This document shows positions 1-8,414 of a stretch of 64,000 nucleotides of DNA, in pieces; the stretch's first letter is position 1, and the number at the start of each line of letters is the position of its first letter. Below the pieces are notes generated by a model. The model was not told the origin of the DNA. It ran no database searches and saw nothing but the letters and a program-made list of their open reading frames with translations. Both the position numbers and the translations under genes were made by a program. This stretch comes from Paraglaciecola polaris LMG 21857 (GTDB lineage: Bacteria > Pseudomonadota > Gammaproteobacteria > Enterobacterales > Alteromonadaceae), in NCBI RefSeq assembly GCF_000315055.1, contig NZ_BAER01000044.1:186001-250000 (forward strand). Reading direction: 5' to 3'.

Positions 1-1
1 G

Positions 2-1045
2 AATGCACTTTCACGTCCTACACTGGGCCACTTAGATCCAGCATTTATTCAATTGATGGACGAAATAAAACAACTGCTGCAATATGCTTTTAAAACCGAT
101 AATCAATTAACTATGCCTATTTCTGCGCCCGGCTCGGCAGGTATGGAATCCGTGTTTGTTAATCTACTTGAGCCAGGTGACAAAGTTATTGTCTGCCAAA
201 ATGGCGTATTTGGCGGTCGCATGCAGCAAAATGTAGAACGCTGTGGTGCAACAGCCGTTATGGTGCAAGATACATGGGGCAAACAAACTGATTTAAATAA
301 ACTGGAAGATGCCTTAAAAGCCACACCCGATGCCAAAGCCGTCGCTTTTGTGCATGCTGAAACCTCTACCGGGGTACGCAATGATGCTAAAGCGATTTGT
401 GCTCTGGCGAAACGTTATGATTGCCTAACAATAGTGGATGCAGTGACGTCTCTAGGGGGCATTGAGCTTGATGTGGATGGTTGGCAAATCGATGCAATAT
501 ACTCGGGTACCCAAAAGTGTTTATCATGTGTACCTGGCTTGTCGCCAGTGTCTTTTAGTCAAGAAGCTGTTGAGGTCATTAAGAGTCGTAAAAGCAAAGT
601 TCAAAGTTGGTTTCTAGATATGGAGCTGGTGATGGGCTATTGGGGTCAAGGCGGAAAACGGGCCTATCACCATACTGCGCCGGTTAATAGCTTGTATGCT
701 TTGCACGAATCACTGCGTATTTTACATAATGAAGGTCTTTCATCTGCATTTCTTCGCCACCAAGAAATGCATGTAGCATTAAAAGTTGGCCTAGAAAAGA
801 TTGGCTTGGAGTTTGTTGTTGATCAAGCTTATCGCTTGCCGCAATTGAACATGGTGAGTATTCCCCAGGGCGTCGATGATGCACAGGTCCGTAGCCAATT
901 GCTCAATGAGTACGGCTTAGAAATAGGCGCTGGGCTAGGGGAGTTAGCTGGTAAAGTATGGCGTATCGGATTAATGGGATACGGCTGTAATAAAAAGAAT
1001 GTGGATTACTGCGTAAACGCTTTAACGTCTGTTTTGGCGCGTTAG
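2..1045 (+). CDS. Class V aminotransferase (alanine/serine-glyoxylate family), 5' end outside window
   Basis: PLP-dependent aminotransferase of the alanine-glyoxylate/serine-pyruvate type. The reading frame is open to the left edge: codons from base 2 read NALSRPTLGHLDPAF, the typical family N-terminus, so the first methionine inside the window is not the start. About 347 residues are visible, so only a short N-terminal piece is missing. The Schiff-base lysine is in GTQKCLSC, and the C-terminal GKVWRIGLMG stretch matches the family. It is a distant paralogue of the ureidoglycine aminotransferase encoded further right on the other strand. The amino donor cannot be told from sequence. A 13-bp hairpin follows the stop codon. 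Confidence 0.9.
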   Translation, partial: NALSRPTLGHLDPAFIQLMDEIKQLLQYAFKTDNQLTMPISAPGSAGMESVFVNLLEPGDKVIVCQNGVFGGRMQQNVERCGATAVMVQDTWGKQTDLNKLEDALKATPDAKAVAFVHAETSTGVRNDAKAICALAKRYDCLTIVDAVTSLGGIELDVDGWQIDAIYSGTQKCLSCVPGLSPVSFSQEAVEVIKSRKSKVQSWFLDMELVMGYWGQGGKRAYHHTAPVNSLYALHESLRILHNEGLSSAFLRHQEMHVALKVGLEKIGLEFVVDQAYRLPQLNMVSIPQGVDDAQVRSQLLNEYGLEIGAGLGELAGKVWRIGLMGYGCNKKNVDYCVNALTSVLAR

Positions 1046-1052
1046 TATATTC

Positions 1053-1090
1053 ATTCATACGCAGGCACCGCCTGTACCCTGCGTATGAAT
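1053..1090. terminator. 13-bp hairpin after the aminotransferase gene
   Basis: Perfect inverted repeat (arms ATTCATACGCAGG and its complement, 12-nt loop) between two convergent genes. There is no clear T-tract on either side, so intrinsic termination is likely but not certain. Confidence 0.55.
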
Positions 1091-1160
1091 TCATTCGGTA
1101 AGCGAAAACTTACTGTTCTCCATGTTAAAGCGACGACTTAAATCACAAAACGTCACTCTA

Positions 1161-1997
1161 CTAGCGAACTAAACGGCGTTTAATAAGTTTGAAGTTAACC
1201 TTCCACATGGTTTTTAATTTGTTTTTCAGGCTTTTTGATTGCCACACATCAAAGGGTACACGCTTGTTTGCCAACGCTTGCTCTACCTCGGAATTAAGGT
1301 GAAATGCGTTAATTGCTGACCAAGGGACATTATCAAAGCCCAAAAACGTATTTACCTTGTTTTCCATATGAATAACCGACATCCACATACGTTTATTGCG
1401 TACCGTCTTAAGTTCTTTCACCTCACTCCATTGGCCATGTCGTTCTAAATACCACACGGTTTTAATGTGTCCTTTTTGCTCAATCAGGCTGAGAAACGGG
1501 TTGTGCACGTGAGAGCGCTTAGCAAAACACACTTGTGGTTCCACTTGCAGGGTATAACCATCGACAAAATCTATGCCCATAAAGGCTTGTTCAGCGAAAT
1601 GGCTCTGCACTTCCTTAATGTAGTCTTGATGCAAACTATCGTCATTGTCCAAACGCGACGTGATGACGTAGGGTTCCCACAAACGCTGATTTATTTGCGC
1701 TTGAGATTGGGTAAGAAACGCGTCCATTCCGTCAATATAAATTGGGGTGAATTGGCTAAAGGTAAGTTCTAATCTCGCAATTACCGAGCGGAATTTATCA
1801 GGGGTCGTATTATCGAAAAAAACCAGCCAAGTAAAATTCTGTTCTGTTTGCGCCGCTAAAGAGGAGAAGCAATAGTTTTCGAAGAGAGCTAAGCGATTCT
1901 CCATCCAGGTGTCGGTTAATACCTGCGTGTTACTTTTAGACGTTTGCCAATCTTTTTTACGCAGATTAAAACGAGTGATCACAAAATGTTGAAACAT
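1161..1997 (-). CDS. Putative rhamnosyltransferase-like glycosyltransferase
   Basis: Resembles the putative rhamnosyltransferase family (Rhamno_transf, PF11316): it begins with FVITRFN, carries FTWLVFFDNTTP and has the acidic sugar-nucleotide motif TSRLDNDD. It probably transfers a sugar in cell-surface polysaccharide synthesis at the cytoplasmic face. I place the start at the ATG giving MFQHFVITRFN, because the family begins there; a GTG 57 bases upstream is in frame but adds a non-conserved leader. No polysaccharide cluster is visible around it, so its target is unknown. It converges on the aminotransferase gene. Confidence 0.7.
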   Translation of the reverse strand: MFQHFVITRFNLRKKDWQTSKSNTQVLTDTWMENRLALFENYCFSSLAAQTEQNFTWLVFFDNTTPDKFRSVIARLELTFSQFTPIYIDGMDAFLTQSQAQINQRLWEPYVITSRLDNDDSLHQDYIKEVQSHFAEQAFMGIDFVDGYTLQVEPQVCFAKRSHVHNPFLSLIEQKGHIKTVWYLERHGQWSEVKELKTVRNKRMWMSVIHMENKVNTFLGFDNVPWSAINAFHLNSEVEQALANKRVPFDVWQSKSLKNKLKTMWKVNFKLIKRRLVR

Positions 1998-2401
1998 GAA
2001 CCTACCAAAATCAATTATAACGGAGCGTGTATTGTGCCAAAAATTATCATGCACCGCTTATGAATCTGTTAGACACAAGCCCTTATTTTCATTTTTTATT
2101 CAATGCTTTTTAAGATAATAGCTAGGATTAACCACCCTGAAATATTTATTTTTATATTCATCATCAATATTTATAGCCAAAAAAATAAAAAGTAAGCAGG
2201 CACCAACTACCTCTGCACCCTTTATGAATACTGAAGATTCTAGAGTGATTAGGTCAATCTGTGTACTTTTTATTGTTGAGCTAATTGTGATTAATGCATG
2301 AGTAATGCTTGAGTGATCAAGCATTTGTTTTGTTTGTGCGCTTGATGTAAAGTGCTCAGGATCACTAATAATCAACATCTAGTTAATTGGAGAAAATCAC
2401 A
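1998..2401. other. AT-rich intergenic region, divergent promoters
   Basis: Non-coding stretch between the divergent glycosyltransferase and MarR genes. It holds a perfect 8-4-8 palindrome near its right end (listed separately). A 92-codon minus-strand frame here looks like chance. I see nothing else. Confidence 0.5.
2305..2324. promoter_or_regulatory. Palindrome, candidate MarR operator
   Basis: ATGCTTGA-GTGA-TCAAGCAT is a perfect 8-4-8 inverted repeat centred about 87 bp upstream of the MarR start. MarR proteins often bind such palindromes in their own promoters; the link is inferred from position. Confidence 0.5.
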
Positions 2402-2824
2402 ATGGGCCAACTTCCCCCATCGTTAGAGCTACTGTTTTCACTGTCTGGTACCGTTGGTAAACTCAGCAAAAAAGCAGACCGTGCGCTGGCGGTACACGGT
2501 ATAAGTTTGAGTGAGTTTATGGTTCTGCATTACTTAAATTACGCACAGAATCAGGTGATGAGCCGCACTGAGTTGGCCGATGCTGTTAACTTGACTGCAT
2601 CAGGTGTGACCCGTTTGTTGACGCCAATGGAAAAAATTCATTTGGTTGAAAAGGAAAAAAACAATCGTGATGCACGTGTGAGTTTAGTCAAACTAACGTT
2701 TACTGGGCGGGACATATATAAGTATGCGTTCTTGAGTTGCAAAAATACCTTTGATGAATCGGTAAAAGATATTAGCGCGAAGCAACTATCAACCGTACTA
2801 GAGGTGTTAAACAAATTAAGTTGA
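2402..2824 (+). CDS. MarR-family transcriptional regulator
   Basis: A 140-residue winged-helix regulator of the MarR family. The central MSRTELADAVNLTASGVTRL stretch is the DNA-recognition helix-turn-helix, followed by the acidic wing region around NNRDARV. The start is the ATG preceded by GGAG at good spacing; the in-frame TTG 15 bases upstream overlaps that ribosome site and is unlikely. It heads a run of same-strand genes (ModF-like ATPase, acetyltransferase, glutaminase). Autoregulation through the palindrome upstream is likely but inferred. The ligand is unknown. Confidence 0.85.
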   Translation: MGQLPPSLELLFSLSGTVGKLSKKADRALAVHGISLSEFMVLHYLNYAQNQVMSRTELADAVNLTASGVTRLLTPMEKIHLVEKEKNNRDARVSLVKLTFTGRDIYKYAFLSCKNTFDESVKDISAKQLSTVLEVLNKLS

Positions 2825-2882
2825 ACGCTTGTCGCATTATTAACACCGTTTTATTTAACAAAGAAGTTAACGAAGGACATAC

Positions 2883-4349
2883 ATGAGTATTGATTTAATG
2901 AGCGTTAATGCCGAATTCCCTTCAGGGTTTTGTTTAGATAACATTACTTGGTCAATAACATCAGGCCAGCATTGGGTGATTGTTGGTAAAAATGGCGCGG
3001 GTAAGTCAGCCTTAGTCGCATTGCTTGCTGGTTATGCAGAAATTAATCAAGGTAACATAAATTCTACATTTACGCGGATAGCGTTAGTTTCTTATGAAAG
3101 CCAGCAGCGCTTAATAGAGCAGGAGAGGAAAAAAGATTCGGCTGATATTCTAGATATAGTCCCTGTACCGAGCAAGGTGCATGAAATTTTATGGCAAGGT
3201 AACAACAATAAAAATTCAACTCAATTAGCTTTTTATCAAAGGCTAATTGAGTTGTTTGATTTTTCAGGGTTGTTAACCCGCAATTTTGTCGATCTATCAA
3301 CGGGTGAAACGCGAAAATTGCTTTTGATCAAGGCGCTATTATCACAACCCCAATTGCTCATTTTAGACGAGCCGTTTGATGGTTTAGACAATAGAATGCA
3401 CCACAACTTAAATCTATTGTTGAGCGAATTGCAAAAAGATATATCCATGGTGTTTGTACTTAATCGATGGTCTGAAATCCCTCCTTTTGTGACGCATTAT
3501 GGTTTGGTTTCCCAGGGACAACTTCAGTCGGTCTTACTAGCAGATGAGAGAGGACTCATTCAAGATTTGAGACGATTATTAAGCTTGCAACAGACCGATT
3601 TGGTGTTGCCCGCAATTGAGCCCTGCGTTACGCGTAACCACTTCGAGACAGGAGAAACGTTAGTTAAACTCAATGGGGTGGAAATAAAGTATCCGCAAGG
3701 TTTTGTCATCAAAGACCTTTACTGGGAAATAGAATGTGGTCAGCATTGGCAACTAAGTGGTCCTAATGGTTCAGGTAAAACCTGTCTATTGCAATTAATT
3801 TCGGGTGATCACCCTCAATGCTATGTGAATGATATTTACGTGTTTAGATTTAAGCGCGGAAGTGGTGAAAGTATTTGGGATATCAAGCAAAATATTGGAT
3901 TTCTTTCCAACGCTTTTCACCTTTCTTATCGCGTAAACTGTAGTTTACTGCATGTGATACTTTCGGGATTTTACGACAGCATAGGTTTGTATCAGCAGCC
4001 GACAAAACAACAATCCACCTTAGCGCGACAATGGCTAGCATTGATAGATTTAGCTGAGCATGAACGCACTCCGTTTCAGCAATTATCTTTCGGCGACCAA
4101 CGTTTAGCACTAATCATTCGAGCCATGGTTAAGCATCCACCGTTACTGATTTTGGATGAGCCGTGCAATGGACTGGACGAAATTAATCGTTTGCGTATCC
4201 TGTCTGTCATTGAACGTATTGCATTAAGTGATAAAACCTCGGTGATTTACGTCAATCACCATGCTGATGATGTTATCAGGGGGATCAATAATCACATTAT
4301 GTTGGAAGGTGACTCACCCCATGCCACATTTCGTCGACTTAATGGATAA
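2883..4349 (+). CDS. modF: ModF/PhrA-like double ABC ATPase
   Basis: Two fused ABC ATPase domains in 488 residues, matching E. coli ModF (about 490). Domain 1 has Walker A GKNGAGKS (35-42), signature LSTGE (138-142) and Walker B LLILDEP (158-164). Domain 2 has GPNGSGKT (293-300), LSFGDQ and LLILDEP. No membrane segment is present and no permease lies nearby, so it is cytosolic; ModF is linked to molybdate transport loci by name, but its role is poorly known. It follows the MarR gene by 58 bp and is followed by an acetyltransferase gene. An unusual 13-bp inverted repeat lies inside the coding sequence between the signature and Walker A of domain 1. Confidence 0.85.
   Translation: MSIDLMSVNAEFPSGFCLDNITWSITSGQHWVIVGKNGAGKSALVALLAGYAEINQGNINSTFTRIALVSYESQQRLIEQERKKDSADILDIVPVPSKVHEILWQGNNNKNSTQLAFYQRLIELFDFSGLLTRNFVDLSTGETRKLLLIKALLSQPQLLILDEPFDGLDNRMHHNLNLLLSELQKDISMVFVLNRWSEIPPFVTHYGLVSQGQLQSVLLADERGLIQDLRRLLSLQQTDLVLPAIEPCVTRNHFETGETLVKLNGVEIKYPQGFVIKDLYWEIECGQHWQLSGPNGSGKTCLLQLISGDHPQCYVNDIYVFRFKRGSGESIWDIKQNIGFLSNAFHLSYRVNCSLLHVILSGFYDSIGLYQQPTKQQSTLARQWLALIDLAEHERTPFQQLSFGDQRLALIIRAMVKHPPLLILDEPCNGLDEINRLRILSVIERIALSDKTSVIYVNHHADDVIRGINNHIMLEGDSPHATFRRLNG
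3217..3254. repeat. Perfect 13-bp inverted repeat inside modF
   Basis: Arms CAACTCAATTAGC (3217-3229) and GCTAATTGAGTTG (3242-3254) with a 12-base loop. The repeat encodes part of domain 1 (TQLAFYQRLIELF). This is much longer than expected by chance in coding DNA. Confidence 0.8.
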
Positions 4350-4382
4350 TACGTAAATTTGAACCTAATAAGTGGAAACGTT

Positions 4383-4979
4383 ATGAGTGATATTGAGATC
4401 AGAAATGCCACCGTCAGTGACTTTATGCGTATTGTTGAGCTTAATCAGGCTGAGGTAGCCCATACCAGTCAAATGGATTTTGCGGCGCTGAGCAAGCTGC
4501 ATTCATTAGCGGCGTACCATAGAGTTATTGAGATAGACGGTGTCATTGCTGGGTTTTTACTGGTGATGGGGCCTGATAGTCAGTACATCAATGATAATTA
4601 TGACTGGTTTAAAAAACATCACGCTAACTTTATGTATATCGACCGAATTGTGCTCAGTCACGAGTATCAAGGTAAGCAGCTTGGACAAGGGTTATATTAC
4701 GACCTTTTTGCGTTTTCTAAACAACAAGGGATAGAACAGGTGGTATGCGAATATAATGTTGAACCGCCTAATTTACCCTCCGCAAAATTCCATCAGCGCT
4801 TAGGTTTTAGCGAGGTGGGAAGTCAGTGGCTACCCTTGAATAAGTTTTCAGCTAACGAAGGAATAGTTCAACCAATGGATAACAGCGTCAGCGAGAATTA
4901 TCGTGTACAGGATTTATCTGAAACCCTAGATAGAAGCACGCACAAAAAAGTATCTATGCAGTGCCGTACCTTAGCGTAA
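4383..4979 (+). CDS. GNAT family N-acetyltransferase
   Basis: GCN5-related acetyltransferase of 198 residues. The acetyl-CoA binding core is visible as IDRIVLSHEYQGKQLGQGLY, a Q/R-x-x-G-x-G/A-type loop, followed by VCEYNVEPPNLPSAKFHQRLGF. The ATG with GGAAA upstream is the better start; the TTG 24 bases earlier lacks one. The last 40 residues beyond the fold are polar and look non-conserved. The substrate is unknown. It lies 33 bp after the ModF-like gene, probably in the same transcript. Confidence 0.85.
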   Translation: MSDIEIRNATVSDFMRIVELNQAEVAHTSQMDFAALSKLHSLAAYHRVIEIDGVIAGFLLVMGPDSQYINDNYDWFKKHHANFMYIDRIVLSHEYQGKQLGQGLYYDLFAFSKQQGIEQVVCEYNVEPPNLPSAKFHQRLGFSEVGSQWLPLNKFSANEGIVQPMDNSVSENYRVQDLSETLDRSTHKKVSMQCRTLA

Positions 4980-5087
4980 TTCTAAGCTAAACCGGTCGCG
5001 AGTCCTGTGAAACACGCACCTTTGGCTTGTTATGCAAGATAAAGCGCACGTGTTCGGGAAAGAATTGACATTTATTAAGGGCTGATT

Positions 5088-6008
5088 GTGCAAGAAATAG
5101 TTGATAGTATTTACCATGAAATGCGAGCCCGAACAGAGCGTGGTAAGGTCGCAAATTACATTCCTCAATTGGCCTGTGTTGATCCTAACCAATTCGCTCT
5201 TACCGTCGTCACACAAGATGGGCAAGTGTTTAATGCCGGTTGTGCTGAAACCCTATTTTCTATCCAAAGTATTTCCAAAGTTTTCACCTTAACAATTGCC
5301 CTTGGCAAAATGGGGGATACTTTGTGGACAAGGGTGGGGCGGGAGCCATCGGGTGATCCTTTTAATTCAATCGTACAACTGGAACACGAAGGTGGGATCC
5401 CCCGAAACCCCTTTATCAATGCCGGTGCAATCGCAGTTGCAGATGCCGTTATGGGTCACAATGCACCAAAAGAAACGCTTGCGGAAATCCTGCATTTTGT
5501 GCGTTTTGTCGCCAACGACGACAGTATTTCAATCGATGAAAAAGTTGCCCAGTCAGAGATGAAGACAGGTAGTAGAAATGCCTCACTGGCCCATTTCATG
5601 GCATCCTTTAAACGCTTAGACAACCCGGTCGATAGCGTTCTTGGCACGTACTTTCATCACTGCTCAATATCCATGTCAACAGAACAATTGGCCAAGGCGG
5701 GGATGTTTCTAGTCTCCAACGGCACCAACCATTGCACGGGTGTGCGTGTTGTGCCGGAGCATAGAGCCAGGCGTATCAACTCACTGATGTTGATGTGCGG
5801 ACATTATGACGGCTCAGGTGAGTTTGCCTATCGTGTGGGCTTACCGGGTAAAAGCGGTGTCGGTGGTGGTATTTTAGCGATTGCACCGGGTAAAGCATCG
5901 ATAGCTGTCTGGTCTCCGGGTTTGGATAAAATAGGTAATAGCAAATTAGGTACAGAGGCATTGGAAATGCTTGTGCAGCGCACAGGTTGGTCAATTTTCG
6001 GGAATTAA
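5088..6008 (+). CDS. glsA: Glutaminase
   Basis: Hydrolyses L-glutamine to glutamate and ammonia; serine-dependent beta-lactamase-fold glutaminase, 306 residues, the normal bacterial length. The nucleophile and its base are in SISK (Ser61-Lys64), preceded by the family-typical IPQLA and followed by [20 protein letters not shown] and GKSGVGGG. The start is GTG with a weak ribosome site. It stands alone 108 bp after the acetyltransferase gene. Cytoplasmic; in enteric bacteria the glsB/glsA enzymes support nitrogen supply or acid tolerance, but nothing in the sequence says which applies here. Confidence 0.95.
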   Translation: MQEIVDSIYHEMRARTERGKVANYIPQLACVDPNQFALTVVTQDGQVFNAGCAETLFSIQSISKVFTLTIALGKMGDTLWTRVGREPSGDPFNSIVQLEHEGGIPRNPFINAGAIAVADAVMGHNAPKETLAEILHFVRFVANDDSISIDEKVAQSEMKTGSRNASLAHFMASFKRLDNPVDSVLGTYFHHCSISMSTEQLAKAGMFLVSNGTNHCTGVRVVPEHRARRINSLMLMCGHYDGSGEFAYRVGLPGKSGVGGGILAIAPGKASIAVWSPGLDKIGNSKLGTEALEMLVQRTGWSIFGN

Positions 6009-6115
6009 ACCCTTACTTTTTTAAAAATACCATATAAAATAATAAGATATGGATTTATTCCGTGATATGGCTTTATCCTATTGAAGTCGGTTTTTAGCTG
6101 TTTTAGGGAAGTTCA

Positions 6116-6736
6116 ATGCCAAATCAGAGTCACTTTTACCAGCCCAACCAAGGGCACGGCCTCAAGCATGATCCATTCAACGCACTGATTGCTCCGCGTC
6201 CTATTGGTTGGATCTCCAGCAAAAGTTCAGAGGGGGTGTTGAATCTAGCGCCTTACAGCTTTTTTAATGCCTTTAACTATCATCCACCGATTATTGGCTT
6301 TGCCAGTATCGGTTACAAAGACACGGTGGAAAATATTCAACAAACTGGTGAGTTTTGCTGGAACCTAGTTAGCGCATCTTTAGTCGATAAGATGAATTTA
6401 ACCAGTGCTGCACTGCCACGTAATGAAAGCGAGTTTGAATCCGCGGGATTAACACTCGGTCAATCCAAAGTAATTGATGTACCCCACGTTGCCTTGAGTC
6501 CTGCTGTATTTGAGTGCCGCAAAAGTCAAATTATCCAATTGACTGGCGCGAACGGAGAATTGGTCGATACATGGATGGTATTGGGTGAAGTTGTGGGTGT
6601 ACATATTGATACAGCTTTTATTGACGATGGCGTTTATAACACAGCTGCTGCAGAGCCCGTTTTGCGCGGTGGGGGGGCAGGTGACTATTTTAGTATCACT
6701 GCAGCACAGAAATTTACCATAAATAGACCACAGTAA
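6116..6736 (+). CDS. Flavin reductase-like (FMN-binding split barrel) protein
   Basis: A 206-residue member of the flavin reductase-like/DIM6-NTAB family that binds FMN in a split beta-barrel. The diagnostic N-terminal block is IAPRPIGWISSKSSEG, followed by NLAPYSFFNAF and HPPIIGFAS. Known relatives reduce flavins or act as flavoprotein oxygenase components; no partner oxygenase is next to it. A cupin gene follows after 31 bp, so the two are probably co-transcribed and may handle the same compound. Confidence 0.85.
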   Translation: MPNQSHFYQPNQGHGLKHDPFNALIAPRPIGWISSKSSEGVLNLAPYSFFNAFNYHPPIIGFASIGYKDTVENIQQTGEFCWNLVSASLVDKMNLTSAALPRNESEFESAGLTLGQSKVIDVPHVALSPAVFECRKSQIIQLTGANGELVDTWMVLGEVVGVHIDTAFIDDGVYNTAAAEPVLRGGGAGDYFSITAAQKFTINRPQ

Positions 6737-6767
6737 AGCGCCAGAGCAGTATTATATAGAGGAATAT

Positions 6768-7079
6768 ATGGAAATTATAAGAAGTAAAAAATTTACCTCC
6801 TCCCTTCCTTGGGGGGCTATGAAAATAGCGAATATGAATGGTATTACTACTAAGTTACATTGGACAAATGAGCCGTACAGATGGCACGAGAATGAAGGTG
6901 AGGAAGTCTTTGTTGTACTCGACGGTATGGTAGAAATACAATATAAAATCAATAGTGTAGTGTATACGGACTTGCTCAATCAGGGCGATATTTTCTATGC
7001 CACAGAAGGCACTGAGCATGTCGCCAGTCCCATTGGTGAAGCGCGTATTCTAGTGATCGAAAAAGAAGGCAGCATTTAG
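6768..7079 (+). CDS. Small cupin-domain protein
   Basis: A 103-residue single-domain cupin. Metal-binding motif 1 is visible as RWHENEGEEVFVVLDG and motif 2 as GDIFYATEGTEHVASP, giving the usual His/Glu metal ligands. The ATG has GAGGA at good distance. Such small cupins can be enzymes or ligand-binding proteins; none of its features decide. It lies directly downstream of the flavin reductase-like gene and ends before a bidirectional terminator. Confidence 0.85.
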   Translation: MEIIRSKKFTSSLPWGAMKIANMNGITTKLHWTNEPYRWHENEGEEVFVVLDGMVEIQYKINSVVYTDLLNQGDIFYATEGTEHVASPIGEARILVIEKEGSI

Positions 7080-7147
7080 CAACTAGCGCGTTGTATTTAC
7101 CCTTATCATTATCCTCGAAATCAGCTGAAATAGTGCGAGCAAAAACG

Positions 7148-7178
7148 AGCGGTCATTACTTTTAGCTAAATGACCGCT
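7148..7178. terminator. Bidirectional terminator between cupin and allantoate genes
   Basis: Perfect 10-bp stem AGCGGTCATT/AATGACCGCT with an 11-nt loop. On the minus strand the stem is followed by CG and five T; on the plus strand by TTT. It serves two convergent transcripts. Confidence 0.8.
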
Positions 7179-7184
7179 TTACTA

Positions 7185-8414
7185 CTATTCGGCGTAATCC
7201 TCGATAAAGGCAAACATCACCTTGAGCGCAGCTTCAATGTCATTTACATCGACGGCCTCACCTGGGTGATGGCTCAAACCTTTTTCACAGCGCATAAACA
7301 ACATAGCGACTGGGCATATTTTTGCCAACGCCATGGTATCGTGTCCAGCACCAGAACTGAGTGTAAAAGGCGGCATTTTGTTTTTTTCACAGGCGGTTAA
7401 TAGTTGGCGTTGTAATTCATCGTCGCATTTTACTGCCAGCGCTTGATGGGTCGCCGCGATATCCATATGGATACGTCTCTTAGCCGCGATACTGTGCAAT
7501 TGCTCCATAATAAGGCTGAGAGTTTCATCGCGTAAGGTATCGTCGATACTGCGAATATCAAGGCTAAAGGTCGTGGCACCAGAAATGACATTGACCGCAC
7601 CAGAGAGACATTTAAGTTGACCCACAGTGGCAACAATGCCTTTTTCTATGGCGAGTCGCTCGATGACGAGGATCATTTCACTGGCGGCAGCTAAGGCATC
7701 TTGACGCATAGGCATAGGCACCGTACCAGCATGACCAGCTAAACCTTTTAATGTAATGGCGAAGCGTTTCGCGCCGGCAATACCATTTACCACGCCTACC
7801 GATAAATCGTGTTCTTCAAGCACAGGGCCTTGTTCGATATGAAATTCGAAAAAATCATCGACGTTTTTATTGTTACGCCCTGCGCTATGTATTGCGTCAA
7901 TATCAAGGCCTGCATCGAGGAATGCTTGAGTTAATGAGACGCCGTTTTCATCTGTTAATGTGTTCCATTTTTCGTTCCACGTTCCAGCAACGGCGCAACT
8001 TCCGAGTAATGTTGCGCCAAAGCGAGTGCCTTCTTCATCACCAAAACCAACCAGTTCCAAATGAAATGGCAGAGCAATATGATGGTCATGTATATATTGA
8101 ATCAAACTTAGCGGCGCTAGCACACCCAGGATCCCGTCGTACTTTCCACTATTGGGAACCGTATCCAAATGACTGCCGATAACCAATGTTTTTGCATCCG
8201 GATTTGCACTCGCATAACGTCCCCATTGATTGGCTGCAGCGTCCTGCCAAGTGTGCATACCAGCTTGTTGCATCCATAGGGCAACCTGGCGGTTAACCTG
8301 CAAGTGCTCGGGGGTTAAGTATCGTCGATCAATACAGTCGGTATCTTGGCTAATGTGCGCTAACACATCGCAACGCTCATAGGTTTGAATCGCGTAAGGC
8401 GCAAATGTGGTCAT
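7185..8414 (-). CDS. allC: Allantoate amidohydrolase / M20 carbamoylase-type amidase
   Basis: Zinc peptidase M20-family amidohydrolase of 409 residues. Visible metal and catalytic motifs are GSHLDTVP, DGILGV, GDEEGTRFG, FHIEQGP, GAGHDTM and GLSHHPGE. Members cleave N-carbamoyl amino acids or allantoate. The neighbouring ureidoglycine aminotransferase, whose stop codon overlaps this start as TAATG, makes allantoate (to ureidoglycine, CO2 and ammonia) the likely substrate. It is the last gene of the five-gene ureide operon and is followed by a terminator. Confidence 0.88.
   Translation of the reverse strand: MTTFAPYAIQTYERCDVLAHISQDTDCIDRRYLTPEHLQVNRQVALWMQQAGMHTWQDAAANQWGRYASANPDAKTLVIGSHLDTVPNSGKYDGILGVLAPLSLIQYIHDHHIALPFHLELVGFGDEEGTRFGATLLGSCAVAGTWNEKWNTLTDENGVSLTQAFLDAGLDIDAIHSAGRNNKNVDDFFEFHIEQGPVLEEHDLSVGVVNGIAGAKRFAITLKGLAGHAGTVPMPMRQDALAAASEMILVIERLAIEKGIVATVGQLKCLSGAVNVISGATTFSLDIRSIDDTLRDETLSLIMEQLHSIAAKRRIHMDIAATHQALAVKCDDELQRQLLTACEKNKMPPFTLSSGAGHDTMALAKICPVAMLFMRCEKGLSHHPGEAVDVNDIEAALKVMFAFIEDYAE

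Noticed and set aside
2308-2321. TTGA-N4-TCAA in the MarR promoter as an FNR site
   Set aside because: FNR sites need six bases between TTGA and TCAA; here there are four, and the symmetry extends as a different palindrome.
2100-2378. 92-codon minus-strand open frame before the MarR gene
   Set aside because: AT-rich, no ribosome site or recognisable domain, and it covers the MarR promoter and its palindrome.
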